A stretch of DNA of 64,000 nucleotides, taken from the NCBI RefSeq assembly GCF_001439735.1, contig NZ_JYLN01000002.1, forward strand, positions 124,001 through 188,000, in the 5' to 3' direction. A program made the translations under genes and the position numbers. Each line of letters begins with the position of its first letter. The first letter of the stretch is position 1. This document shows, one piece after another, positions 9,240 to 18,780 of the stretch. The notes beneath the pieces were generated by a model. That model was not told the DNA's origin. It was given only the letters and a program-made list of their open reading frames with translations, and did not search any database. The DNA is from Pseudomonas paralactis. GTDB taxonomy: Bacteria > Pseudomonadota > Gammaproteobacteria > Pseudomonadales > Pseudomonadaceae.

Positions 9240-10586
9240 TCAAGCTGTAGCCGCAGCCGTCGGCACCTCAACCCCACTCAACCCATCCTTCATGCGCTTG
9301 GCGTCACGCACAAAACTGCGCGAGGCCTGGAACAGAAACAGCATGGTCAGGAACAACGCCACCGGAATCAGGTACATGGCGTCATGCAACCCCACAGCTT
9401 TATAAGCCTCGGTCATTTGCTCTGCCCCGGCCGCATACATCGCCGAGTGGGCAAAGTGATCGGACAGCGCCCCAACGACCACCGGCCCCATGCCACCGCC
9501 GAGCAAATACAGGCCTGCAAAAAACAGCGCCATGGCCGTGGCGCGCAGGCGCGGTTCGACCACGTCCTGGATCGCCGTATAAACGCAGGTGTAGAAGTTG
9601 TAGGCAAACAACCAGCCCACGCTGAACAGCGCGACAAACACCCCAATCTCAATGCGTCCGGCATGTAATGCCCAGGCCGTGGTGAGCGTGGAAATAATCA
9701 AGCTGAACGCGGCAAACAACAGTCGGCCATTGGCGACGCGTTGATGGATCTTGTCGGCCACCCAGCCGCCCAGGGTCAAGCCCACCAGGCCAGTCAAGCC
9801 GACGATCACACCGGTGGCAACGGCCGCGTCCTGCAACGGCAGGAGGAAATAGCGTTGCAGCATCGGCACCAGGAACGAGTTGCACGCATAAGTGGCAAAG
9901 TTAAAGCACAACCCGGCCAGCACCAGCCACAGGAAGGTCGGCACCGCCAGTACGCGGCGGATCGGGCGATCGACACGCTCTTGGGACACTTGCACGGTTT
10001 CCGCCGCACCGCGTTTGGGCTCTTTGATATAGAACATGAACACCGCCAGGATCATTCCGGGCACGGCGGCGATAAAGAAGGGCGCACGCCAACTGTCGAA
10101 CGCTTTGACCATCGCGCCGATGGTGAAAAACGCCAGCAACAGCCCCAACGGCAGGCCAAGCATGAAAATCCCCATGGCCCGCGCACGGCGGTGGGCGGGG
10201 AACAGGTCGCCGATCAGTGAATTGGCCGCTGGCGCATAGCTGGCTTCTCCGATGCCAATACCCATGCGCACCAGCAGGAAGGTCCAGAAACTGCCGACCA
10301 TGCCATTGACCGCCGTCAGCCCGCTCCAGGCGAACAGGCCCCAACCCATCAATTTGCTGCGCGAACCGGTGTCGGCCAGTCGCCCGAGCGGCAGCCCGGC
10401 AATGGCGTAGACGATGGTGAAGGCGGTGCCGATGATACCGAGCTGAAAGTCGCTCAGGTGCCACTCCATGCGGATCGGCTCGATGATGATCGCGGGGATG
10501 GTGCGATCAAAGAAGTTGAACAGGTTGGCCAGGAACAGCAGGAACAGAATGCGCCAGGCATTCGCCGCTTGGGTCGAGTTCTGCAT
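9240..10586 (-). CDS. MFS transporter, spinster-like
   Basis: A 448-residue major facilitator superfamily permease with about 12 predicted helices in the inner membrane. The N-terminal half contains FNFFDRTIPAIIIEPI and the loop 2-3 motif GRLADTGSRSKLMGWGL, typical of MFS carriers and close to the Spns (spinster) group. GIGEASYAPAANSLIGDLFP resembles organic-anion or sugar-acid transporters. The substrate cannot be told from sequence, and no metabolic partner is adjacent. The 240 bases upstream (10587-10826) show no gene. Confidence 0.85.
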   Translation of the reverse strand: MQNSTQAANAWRILFLLFLANLFNFFDRTIPAIIIEPIRMEWHLSDFQLGIIGTAFTIVYAIAGLPLGRLADTGSRSKLMGWGLFAWSGLTAVNGMVGSFWTFLLVRMGIGIGEASYAPAANSLIGDLFPAHRRARAMGIFMLGLPLGLLLAFFTIGAMVKAFDSWRAPFFIAAVPGMILAVFMFYIKEPKRGAAETVQVSQERVDRPIRRVLAVPTFLWLVLAGLCFNFATYACNSFLVPMLQRYFLLPLQDAAVATGVIVGLTGLVGLTLGGWVADKIHQRVANGRLLFAAFSLIISTLTTAWALHAGRIEIGVFVALFSVGWLFAYNFYTCVYTAIQDVVEPRLRATAMALFFAGLYLLGGGMGPVVVGALSDHFAHSAMYAAGAEQMTEAYKAVGLHDAMYLIPVALFLTMLFLFQASRSFVRDAKRMKDGLSGVEVPTAAATA

Positions 10587-10838
10587 GGGTCCGTCTCTTT
10601 TATTGTTATGAGCGCTGCGATGCCCGATGCATCCTGCCCGGTACCTGCAACATAGTCAGGTAAGGCGGGGTTGTCTGTAATGATTCGTAAAGCTGATAGG
10701 GCATGATTTCACCCGGCAACACGGGGATTTGTCCCACGAAAATATAAGTTCGCGCCCCCCTTCCCAACGGCCATGGCACGGATAGAATGGCGAGCCTTCC
10801 TGTAACACCCCCAACCTACTTTCTTATTGATGACGCCC

Positions 10839-11207
10839 ATGTCCGAAGCCAGTCCGTGTCTGAATTGCGGTGCCTGCTGTTCACACTTTCGCGTGTCTTT
10901 CTTTTGGGGTGAGTGCGCCTCATCGGGGGGCACGGTGCCCGATGATCTGGTGGTACAGATCAACCCCACACGGGTGGCAATGATCGGAACCGACCAAAAG
11001 CCTGCACGTTGCTGCAGCCTTGAGGGCGAAGTGGGCAAAAGCACCAGTTGCTCGATTTACGAACAACGCTCCAGCCCCTGCCGCGAGTTCGACGCCTCGT
11101 GGAGCCAAGGCGTGCAGAACGTTGATTGCGATGCTGCCCGTGCTGCCTTCGGCCTGGCCCCGTTGCAAGCCCCTCCTTTTGAACTGGACCTGCCCATCAG
11201 CGCTTAG
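10839..11207 (+). CDS. YkgJ-family cysteine cluster protein
   Basis: A 122-residue protein starting MSEASPCLNCGACCSHFRV. The cysteines C-x2-C-x2-CC near the start plus CCS, SC and PCREFD further on form the CxxCxxCC cluster of the YkgJ/UPF0153 family, probably binding Zn or an iron-sulfur cluster. An in-frame ATG at 10830 is an alternative; neither has a strong ribosome site. It stands alone between the MFS gene (divergent) and the c-di-GMP enzyme gene. Confidence 0.85.
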   Translation: MSEASPCLNCGACCSHFRVSFFWGECASSGGTVPDDLVVQINPTRVAMIGTDQKPARCCSLEGEVGKSTSCSIYEQRSSPCREFDASWSQGVQNVDCDAARAAFGLAPLQAPPFELDLPISA

Positions 11208-11330
11208 CACCAAACGCTATGCACAACATGACAAATTAATTGAGATCAAAATGCCATTATCCATGGCAAATCCCATGAGGCTTCTATACTCGACGGGGTA
11301 GGTCATCGCCTCTGGCAGTGACGTGGCTCT

Positions 11331-13610
11331 ATGACGGGATACGCTATGGAATGGCTGGGCCAGCACTTTTTCACCGACCTTCCAGACAGCGGGCATTTAT
11401 TGCTCAATTGCAGTCATAACCCCTTTCTGGTGCTGCTCGCGTACCTGGTTGCCTGCGCGGCGGGTTTCGGCACGCTGGACATGGCCGAACGCGTCGGCCA
11501 TGTAGAAGACCCCACCGCCCGCCGCCATTGGCGCTGGCTGGGAGCGGGCTGCCTGGCAGGCGGGATCTGGTCGACCCACTTCATCAGTATGCTGGCCTTC
11601 CAGGCCCCGATCGCCATTCATTACGAATTGCTCACCACGTTCGCCTCGCTGCTGATCGCCCTGGTCGCCTCGCTGTTCGCCATGAAAACCCTCAGTCATG
11701 CCCATCTGCGTTTACACCAATACCTGCTGGCGTCGGTATGGATGGGCCTGGGCATCGCGCTGATGCATTACGTGGGCATGGCGGCGATGCGCTCCCAGGC
11801 CCAGGTGTACGTTGAATCGCAGTTGTTCATGGCCTCCGTGGCGATTGCCATCGGTGCCAGCCTGGCGGCGTTGCTGCTGTCCAGTTACCTGCGCAACGGT
11901 GCCGGAGTGTTTCACCAACTGCTCAAATACGCGGCCAGCCTGGTGCTGGGCGCCGGGATCCTGAGTATGCATTTTACCGGCATGGCGGCCATGCAAATGC
12001 TGGTGCCCAGCGGCGCGGACCTGTCGTTGCCCGTGGACAACAACCCGATTCAACTGGGCCTGTCAGTGGCGGTAATTACTCTGCTGGTGATCGGCAGCGG
12101 TGTCAGCGCAGCCCTGGCCGACAAAAAACTGCAGCACAAGGAGCGTGACCTGCGCCGAGTCAACGCGCTGCTCAGCGAACTCGACCAGGCCCGCGCCTCA
12201 CTGCAACAAGTGGCCCATTTTGACGCGTTGACCAACTTGCTCAACCGCCGTGGCTTCAATCAGATCTTCGCGGAGAAAGTCGCAGAAAAAACCCGAAGCC
12301 AAGGCATGATGGCGGTGATTTTTCTCGATATCGACCACTTCAAGCGCATCAATGACAGCCTCGGGCACGACGCTGGCGATCAGTTGCTCACGGTGCTGGC
12401 CGGGCATATCAAGGGCTCGATACGCAGCCGTGAGGATGTGGTCGCACGGTTTGGCGGCGATGAGTTCTGCATTCTGATCAATATCCATCACCGTGACGAA
12501 GCGCGGCACATGGCCCAGCGCATCATGCAGAAAATGAAAGAACCCATCGAGCTGGCCGGCCGCCGCATGGTGATGACCACCAGCATCGGTATCAGCCTGT
12601 TCCCCGACGATGGCCAAACCTGCGAAGAACTGCTGAAGACTGCCGACCTGGCGCTGTACCAATCCAAGGACACCGGGCGCAACACCTTGAACTTCTTCAG
12701 CTCCAACCTCAAAACCCGCGCCTCCCTGGAACTGCAACTGGAAGAGGAGCTGCGTGCCGCATTGCGCGCGCGCGCCCAACTGGTGTTGTTTTATCAACCG
12801 ATCTTCGACATGAAACTGGGCAAGGTCACGCGCCTGGAAGCGCTGGTGCGCTGGCAACATCCCCAACATGGGCTGCTGGCCCCGGACCGGTTTATCGGCA
12901 TCGCCGAAAACAATGGGCTGATCGCCGAGCTGGATCACTGGGTATTGCGCCAGGCCTGTCACGACCTGAGCCTGTTGTCTGACCGGGGCTACACCGAGCT
13001 GACCATGGCCGTGAACTGCTCGGCCCTGAACCTGGCGCGAGACGAGTTGGCCGATGAAATTGAAGACGCCCTGCGCTTTGCCGGCGTGGCGGCCAACCGC
13101 CTGGAACTGGAAGTCACCGAAAATGCGTTGATGGGCAATATCAGCAGCACCCTGGCGCTGTTGCGGCAAATTCGCGCCCTGGGGGTGTCCCTGGCGATCG
13201 ATGACTTCGGCACCGGCTACTCATCCCTGGCCTACCTCAAGCGCCTGCCGCTCAACACCTTGAAGATTGATCGCTCGTTTATCCAGGACATCCCCAAATC
13301 CACCGCAGACAGCGAAATCGTCCAGGCGGTCATCGGCATGGCCCATACCCTGCATCTGCAGGTAGTCACCGAAGGCGTGGAAACCCAGGCGCAGTTTGAG
13401 CTATTGCTCAAGCACGACTGTGACTTCATTCAGGGTTACCTGCTCAGCCCGGCGGTGCCGTTCAACGACATTATCGGCGTGATGCAAGGCATCGCGATGC
13501 GCAACCCGCTCTACCCCTTCAGCGTGGAGGGCACTAAAGACGCAACTGCACCCAAAGACCCTGGTGCAGGCCGCATTGGCCCGGCGGCCATCGTCAGACC
13601 AATTCGTTGA
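11331..13610 (+). CDS. MHYT-GGDEF-EAL c-di-GMP enzyme (MucR/NbdA-like)
   Basis: A 759-residue inner-membrane protein. The N-terminal MHYT sensor has seven helices and three motif copies: THFI (82), MHYV (145) and MHFT (213); it is thought to bind copper and sense O2, CO or NO. The GGDEF domain is canonical (RFGGDEF at about 375), but the product-inhibition site RxxD is replaced by SRED. The EAL domain keeps RLEALVRW, ELEVTENAL, DDFGTGYSS and EGVET, so both synthesis and hydrolysis are plausible. The architecture matches P. aeruginosa MucR (alginate control) and NbdA (NO-induced dispersal); which one is not clear. ATG 11346 (MEWLGQHFF) is an alternative start. Confidence 0.9.
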   Translation: MTGYAMEWLGQHFFTDLPDSGHLLLNCSHNPFLVLLAYLVACAAGFGTLDMAERVGHVEDPTARRHWRWLGAGCLAGGIWSTHFISMLAFQAPIAIHYELLTTFASLLIALVASLFAMKTLSHAHLRLHQYLLASVWMGLGIALMHYVGMAAMRSQAQVYVESQLFMASVAIAIGASLAALLLSSYLRNGAGVFHQLLKYAASLVLGAGILSMHFTGMAAMQMLVPSGADLSLPVDNNPIQLGLSVAVITLLVIGSGVSAALADKKLQHKERDLRRVNALLSELDQARASLQQVAHFDALTNLLNRRGFNQIFAEKVAEKTRSQGMMAVIFLDIDHFKRINDSLGHDAGDQLLTVLAGHIKGSIRSREDVVARFGGDEFCILINIHHRDEARHMAQRIMQKMKEPIELAGRRMVMTTSIGISLFPDDGQTCEELLKTADLALYQSKDTGRNTLNFFSSNLKTRASLELQLEEELRAALRARAQLVLFYQPIFDMKLGKVTRLEALVRWQHPQHGLLAPDRFIGIAENNGLIAELDHWVLRQACHDLSLLSDRGYTELTMAVNCSALNLARDELADEIEDALRFAGVAANRLELEVTENALMGNISSTLALLRQIRALGVSLAIDDFGTGYSSLAYLKRLPLNTLKIDRSFIQDIPKSTADSEIVQAVIGMAHTLHLQVVTEGVETQAQFELLLKHDCDFIQGYLLSPAVPFNDIIGVMQGIAMRNPLYPFSVEGTKDATAPKDPGAGRIGPAAIVRPIR

Positions 13611-13673
13611 CACCGAACAGGGTTAAAACTGACCGTCCCAGGCGCAAGTCGCTGTAAAGCTGCGAGCGCTCAT

Positions 13674-16600
13674 TCAGGTGGCAAAGGCATCCAACTTTAT
13701 GATGAACAGTTGAGGTGGCTGTACCCCATGCCGATTGTGCTGAACCCCTCCTACCAGGTTAATTAGTTTGTTCTCACCCAGCGCCGATTCGACGAGTGCT
13801 CTACTGTTCCTGAAACTGAAAAAATCTCGAGGCACGGCGAAGCCCTCCACCCTTGCGGTGATGAATGGCTCCGTCACGTCCACCGGGTGCAGGCAATACA
13901 GCATATCGTCCCCGACCCGCCTGAACAAAAGCGCAGTACCGTCTGATGTCGACTCCAGGAACTCAGCACGCGTGACCCTGCGCATGACCTCGACCATAAG
14001 CGCCCGAAGTGTGACCGGTCCCTGGCGAGTGACGGCTTGATGGTAATGCGGATGAAAACTGTCGGGCTCGAAATCCAAGCGACGCCAGACGGTTGGTTGA
14101 GTGCCCCGATGAGCTCGACCGATATGTAATCTGCGATTCGCACCTCTCGTACGGCGAGTCAACTCAAGTAATGACAGAGGATCAGCCACGTGCGTTTGGC
14201 CCGTGCGCCATACACGTAGCATGTCCACAAATTTGAAATCTTTCTGATATCGATTGAACACCGCCCTGGCAACCTGGGTTCGGCTGGAGGGTGTCATTTC
14301 TGGAAACGCATCTTCAACGTAAGCAGCAATTTTCTTTTCAAAAGGCCTTCGCTCCAGGACCTCCCAGGCCGCCGTAGCGCGGTTATAGGTTGCAATCATG
14401 GGCTGTTCACTGGGGTTGTTTCGCAACATCAACTCGAAACTGTCAAAATCGCCATAAGAGACGTTCGAGTTTCGAATAGCTACTGTGGTGTCGTACCAGC
14501 GCACATCAAAGGTGGTCCGGTAAAAACGATCATTTAACTTAATGAAAGTACCTTCAACCAGAGACCAACCAGCCTCTGCCGTGAAAACGGGTTTGTACTC
14601 AAACACACCGTAGGTATGCTGCACTTTGTTCAACAATCCGGCTTGAATTTGCTGGCCCCAGGATTTCCAATGATTGGTCACAATGACACTCGGACGCGCC
14701 GCAGGCAGGGCCACAGGAACCGCGTACGCACTGGGTTCGATACCCTGAAGCCGTAGCCTGACCTGATCAAGGGTCGTGGCCGGATTGAGGTACTGACGAA
14801 ACTCATGGGGAATATCCCGCAGACCTATGGCCTGCGACTCCAGTGAATTACGCCCCAAATGCCTGACAAACCGAAGTTCCATAGCCCTTTCACGACCTAC
14901 AGGGAACTCAAATGAATCAAGCACCCTTGCAGCTTGCAGCGTATCCAAGTCGGGGTAGAATCTGGTCAGGTCATCGCATGCCATTCGCGAGTGATAGCCC
15001 CCTCGCAAGCCATAGTGGGGCGAGCGGATGACCCATTCATTCAAGGCGTTCTGAGAGATTGGCGGTTGGTGATATGCGTGCTCTCCCGTTTGACGAGGCT
15101 TTTTCAGGCGCCAGGTGCCGGTCCCCGAAGTCTCGTCATAGGCCACCTTGTACCACTGGTCTTTCTCCTTGAGAAAATGCTGTCCTGGTGTCGAGCCTTT
15201 TCCGGCACGGGTGTAGATCCCCTGGCTTTCCCACCCAGATAACGGCGTCACATCTTTGGGCGCTGCCCTGAGGGCCATACTGCGAGGCAATCCATGCACC
15301 CTGGACGGCGTGAAACGGACCGGAGCCACGCCCACGGCACCGTCGACCAGCGCCCCAACCAAGTGAGTGAAGGCTTTTACAAATTCATGGGTCGCCCCTA
15401 TCGAATCATCATTTTGCAGGGCGTCCAGCGCAGCACTCAACGCCATTGCGCTGCGCACCAGGCCAATGACAAAGGTCACCTTGACGGGAAAAACGGCCAG
15501 CGCCACTTCCACCAGCCCCTCAACGACGGTCCAGGTACTGCGCACATTTGACTCATGTGTACTGGTAGTCCTGCGGTCGGCGCGGACAATGGCGGCACGT
15601 GTCTCCCAGTCGTAGGTTCGCTCTAGAAAATTCCCCCTGATGGGTGACAGGGAAACCTCTTCGCGAAAGATCCCTCTTTTGAAGGTGCTACGCATTCGCG
15701 GCAAGGTGCCGCCATCCATTCGCTCATACAAATAGTCATGCCAGGCAGTGTTATTCACGAATTGTTCGAGCAGTTGAGCCATGCCGTTATATTCACGAAA
15801 CACCCGCCCATCCTTGGCCCTGGGGGTATAAAGCACCACGACGTTGATCTTGGGGCTAGACGATATGAAAGCCAGGACGCCCAGCACGTGGATATCACGC
15901 ACATAGAGTGCCGCAACCGTCACTTTATGGCCTTCAAACGTTGCTCTTTGAGCGGTTTCCGTGGGGTGGTCAAGCACGTTTTCGACAAGGTGATAACCGC
16001 GATCCTGTGGATCCGGTAAATAATCCCTGGATATCTTGGCCTCGATGGCGTCGACCCTGAGTTGCTTGAGCATCACATTAACGAAGTCCTGCTTGAGATT
16101 TTTCGCTTCGGCAGACGTTTGCAAATGCCGTTTGAGAAAGTCGATGTAGGAACCACCAATATCCGTGTCACGCACCAGGTCCTTGACCTGCTGTGTGGTC
16201 AATTGCGTGAAGGGTTTGCCATGCAGACTCAGTCGGGACTTGGCGACAAACACTTCATCCAGATAGTCGACGTTTTCCAGGGCCAGCTCGGCCAGGCTCT
16301 TGGTTTCAATCGAGTAATGGGACTGGCCGAGCTGCGGATTAGGCCTGGCGCCCGGAAAGTAGATGCCGGGAGCCGGATTGGGCCGACGTATGGTCACCTT
16401 GATATCGGAAGGAGACTCGTCGATGCCATATTCGTCCTCCAGGGCTTGGGCCAGTCGTTCGTCGCTGTAGGCCAGCAGCGCATCATGGTCACCGAACTGT
16501 GAGATCGAAGGCAGGCCATCTCCTGCCTGCGCATTTTGCAGTTCACTCAAGTACTCCCGCACTGCCGTAGCCCAAGCCTGTTTATCGGGCTCCGATGCTG

Positions 16601-17876
16601 CACTCAAAAACTGCTCGAGCTCGGCTTTTGAACGCTTGGTTTCGCGTGCCAGCATCACCCTACGAACGCCGAATAACCGCTCCATGTCGGTGGTGAAGTT
16701 AAGGCTGGCGGGCAGTTGGCTGATGTCTGCGTGTATGCCTCGTTGCTGGTAATGCGCCACCATGGACTTGAAATCGTGGATCAGCTTTTCATATTGAGAG
16801 CTCACACTGACGCTGACGATTGGCCCCAAGACCTCTTTGTAGTCAAAGCAACCAGTGACATGCGCCTTGTCACGAATATCGGTTGCAGACTCAACATCTT
16901 TGTCCGCCAACAGCTCGAAGAGACTATCGAATTCGTTATCCGTGTTCAGCCGACGATGCAGTTCCTTATCCAGAGACTCCAAGGAGGGGAATGCTTCCAG
17001 GCCACGATTGGGAGTAAACAGAATGACGAAACCAACATCGGCATCGACTGCGATGGGCCGAACCTTAGGCGCGGCGTCAGGTGGGCTTGCCTCGGAGACG
17101 GAGTAGGACTGATCGCGAACCGTGAGCACCAACGCACCGTGCAGAGACAAGTCAGGTGCAGCGCCCTCGCCCTTGAGCACCACAGTATAAGCGGCAGGCC
17201 GACGAGGTCGGGAGTGCCGCGCCTTGGCATCCGGATATGCGATGAACTCTTCAATCAGCAACACGCCATTGGAGTTCAAAGTACCGTCAGCCCGGAGCAA
17301 TATAGCCTCCAACCTCAACTGGTCACTGCGCGATGCAATGACCAATTGTTTAACGGAGCGGGGGTCAGTGGCACTGACAGCCTCATTCCAGAACGCATCC
17401 AGGCGAGTCTTGTAAGCGCTATCGAGCGAGCCCGCGAGATCATCGAGAAAAACGCTGAAGGCCGTCGGGGTGAGTGAGGACGGCAAATCCTCGTCGTCCT
17501 GTGCTTCTCGGCCGAGCGTGAAGCGCGTCTGAGGACTGGCAAAAAGTGCTGACTGCTGGCCGACGATTCGCTTGATCCCGGCATCCATCAAACTGGGAAG
17601 TAACCCGGTGGCGTTGTTGGAAGGCTGCGCAACCGGTAAGTCGGTCGAGTCGTTGCTGATGAAAATTCGAGAGGCTTCCAGCGACCCGGCACTTGAGGTA
17701 AACGTAGCGTTCAATCGCTCATTTACAAACGCTGAAAATGTCGGTCGCCGCCTGAGAATCTGCAACCTTTTACCGACAGCCTCCAATTGCTCCCGGTAAT
17801 GGGTCTTGTAGTCATTATCTTGCAAAGCCGCAAGCGTCGCGGAGGGTGTGGAAGACAATCGTGGAGCCAGTTGCAT
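13674..17876 (-). CDS. Large toxin-like protein (DUF6543/dermonecrotic toxin-like family)
   Basis: About 1400 residues, starting MQLAPRLSSTPSATLAAL; an in-frame GTG at 17897 would add seven residues. It resembles the large Pseudomonas proteins annotated as 'dermonecrotic toxin domain' or DUF6543, often encoded in several copies per genome and suspected to act on insects or other hosts. There is no cleavable signal peptide. Numbered from the GTG, the first 700 residues are alpha-helical and charged; residues 790-827 (VVEGLVEVALAVFPVKVTFV onward) and about 841-858 are hydrophobic and could insert in a membrane. The last 550 residues are basic and Trp/Tyr-rich. No export gene or immunity gene is adjacent. 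Family call is from memory, function unproven. Confidence 0.68.
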   Translation of the reverse strand: MQLAPRLSSTPSATLAALQDNDYKTHYREQLEAVGKRLQILRRRPTFSAFVNERLNATFTSSAGSLEASRIFISNDSTDLPVAQPSNNATGLLPSLMDAGIKRIVGQQSALFASPQTRFTLGREAQDDEDLPSSLTPTAFSVFLDDLAGSLDSAYKTRLDAFWNEAVSATDPRSVKQLVIASRSDQLRLEAILLRADGTLNSNGVLLIEEFIAYPDAKARHSRPRRPAAYTVVLKGEGAAPDLSLHGALVLTVRDQSYSVSEASPPDAAPKVRPIAVDADVGFVILFTPNRGLEAFPSLESLDKELHRRLNTDNEFDSLFELLADKDVESATDIRDKAHVTGCFDYKEVLGPIVSVSVSSQYEKLIHDFKSMVAHYQQRGIHADISQLPASLNFTTDMERLFGVRRVMLARETKRSKAELEQFLSAASEPDKQAWATAVREYLSELQNAQAGDGLPSISQFGDHDALLAYSDERLAQALEDEYGIDESPSDIKVTIRRPNPAPGIYFPGARPNPQLGQSHYSIETKSLAELALENVDYLDEVFVAKSRLSLHGKPFTQLTTQQVKDLVRDTDIGGSYIDFLKRHLQTSAEAKNLKQDFVNVMLKQLRVDAIEAKISRDYLPDPQDRGYHLVENVLDHPTETAQRATFEGHKVTVAALYVRDIHVLGVLAFISSSPKINVVVLYTPRAKDGRVFREYNGMAQLLEQFVNNTAWHDYLYERMDGGTLPRMRSTFKRGIFREEVSLSPIRGNFLERTYDWETRAAIVRADRRTTSTHESNVRSTWTVVEGLVEVALAVFPVKVTFVIGLVRSAMALSAALDALQNDDSIGATHEFVKAFTHLVGALVDGAVGVAPVRFTPSRVHGLPRSMALRAAPKDVTPLSGWESQGIYTRAGKGSTPGQHFLKEKDQWYKVAYDETSGTGTWRLKKPRQTGEHAYHQPPISQNALNEWVIRSPHYGLRGGYHSRMACDDLTRFYPDLDTLQAARVLDSFEFPVGRERAMELRFVRHLGRNSLESQAIGLRDIPHEFRQYLNPATTLDQVRLRLQGIEPSAYAVPVALPAARPSVIVTNHWKSWGQQIQAGLLNKVQHTYGVFEYKPVFTAEAGWSLVEGTFIKLNDRFYRTTFDVRWYDTTVAIRNSNVSYGDFDSFELMLRNNPSEQPMIATYNRATAAWEVLERRPFEKKIAAYVEDAFPEMTPSSRTQVARAVFNRYQKDFKFVDMLRVWRTGQTHVADPLSLLELTRRTRGANRRLHIGRAHRGTQPTVWRRLDFEPDSFHPHYHQAVTRQGPVTLRALMVEVMRRVTRAEFLESTSDGTALLFRRVGDDMLYCLHPVDVTEPFITARVEGFAVPRDFFSFRNSRALVESALGENKLINLVGGVQHNRHGVQPPQLFIIKLDAFAT

Positions 17877-18021
17877 AGTCGTGCCCTGTTTGATCACTGA
17901 AGATTTCAGGGCCTAGAATCACGATGTTTCGACTTTTGCGTGCATCACATACTTACTGCCGGGTCGATGTTGGACTTAGTAACAATTAAACCTACCCGCG
18001 AGAAGTCATATAACTGTTCCC

Positions 18022-18053
18022 GTGACGTTAACGTCACCCATGCGTGTGACGTT
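18022..18053. promoter_or_regulatory. 16-bp perfect palindrome plus third half-site upstream of the toxin-like gene
   Basis: GTGACGTTAACGTCAC at 18022-18037 is a perfect palindrome; the half-site GTGACGTT recurs at 18046-18053, 24 bases after the first. It lies about 145 bases upstream of the toxin-like gene and about 75 bases beyond the end of the DUF2288 gene. The regulator is not identifiable. Confidence 0.45.
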
Positions 18054-18127
18054 TCTCCACGGCAAAGAGCCATCACGCTACTCCGCTACACACTTCGCTT
18101 CGTTTCAATGACGCACCATTATGGAGC

Positions 18128-18439
18128 TCATTCTGTGGCTGACGCCCTTTCCTGGATCAGAATCCAGGGCGAAACCACCACTGCCCACAAGCTCGGATCA
18201 CGCTCAACCAGGTCCAGCGCCCGCGTCGCAGACACTTCGCCCAGGCTCCCGGAAGCCAGCCAGGCAGCGACTTTGTCACGGTTGTCTTCGGCCATTGCCT
18301 CGGCCGCTTCGATCAAATCCAGGGCAACGTCGACCCACAATAGGGCGCCCTTGGCAAAGAACGGCTCAAGCTCCTTCCAGGAAATTTCAGCGGTTTCACC
18401 GAGCAGCTTGGCATAGAGGGTGCTAGGTTCTTGCGACAT
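18128..18439 (-). CDS. DUF2288 family protein
   Basis: A 103-residue cytoplasmic protein starting MSQEPSTLYAKLLGETAEIS. The pattern STLYAKLLGETA...LEPFFAKGALLWVD is that of DUF2288, a conserved small proteobacterial family without known function. AGGTGA precedes the ATG. It stands alone, transcribed toward the toxin-like gene but separated by about 230 bases with a palindrome. The 341 bases between it and braC hold the braC promoter region and a palindrome. Confidence 0.85.
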   Translation of the reverse strand: MSQEPSTLYAKLLGETAEISWKELEPFFAKGALLWVDVALDLIEAAEAMAEDNRDKVAAWLASGSLGEVSATRALDLVERDPSLWAVVVSPWILIQERASATE

Positions 18440-18662
18440 GGGAGTTCACCTGAGTAAAAAATCGGCGCAATCATAGCCTTCTGACTCAGGCAGAAAAACC
18501 CAGTAGCAAATGAGGTAGCGATTGAGAGGGCCAGAAAAGCCAGGGAATGCCTAGAAGGATGCGGTAAGCCCGCCGCAATTCTGTCTTTTTCTTTCATTTA
18601 AGCGACACGCCAGGGTTTTGCCCCCCGTTGCCAGCTTTTCAAGCGATCAACCGGCGCTCTAC

Positions 18663-18678
18663 ACTGTACCGGTACAGT
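18663..18678. promoter_or_regulatory. 16-bp perfect palindrome upstream of braC
   Basis: ACTGTACCGGTACAGT, a perfect palindrome about 105 bases before the braC start. The TGTAC...GTACA form resembles operators of GntR-superfamily regulators; the actual regulator is unknown. Confidence 0.5.
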
Positions 18679-18780
18679 TGCCAGGGCAATGCCGGGGGGA
18701 TATCCGCGATATCTGATCCGGTTCTGCAGCTCACAAGGCCGCTAGAACTATAAAAAATACAACAGTAAGAGTGGAGCACT

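Noticed and set aside
11240..11249. TTGAGATCAA as an ANR box before the c-di-GMP enzyme gene
   Set aside because: The four-base spacer between the half-sites is missing, so it does not fit the consensus.
18663..18678. LexA box reading of the palindrome before braC
   Set aside because: LexA sites need CTG-N10-CAG; here the spacing is eight bases.
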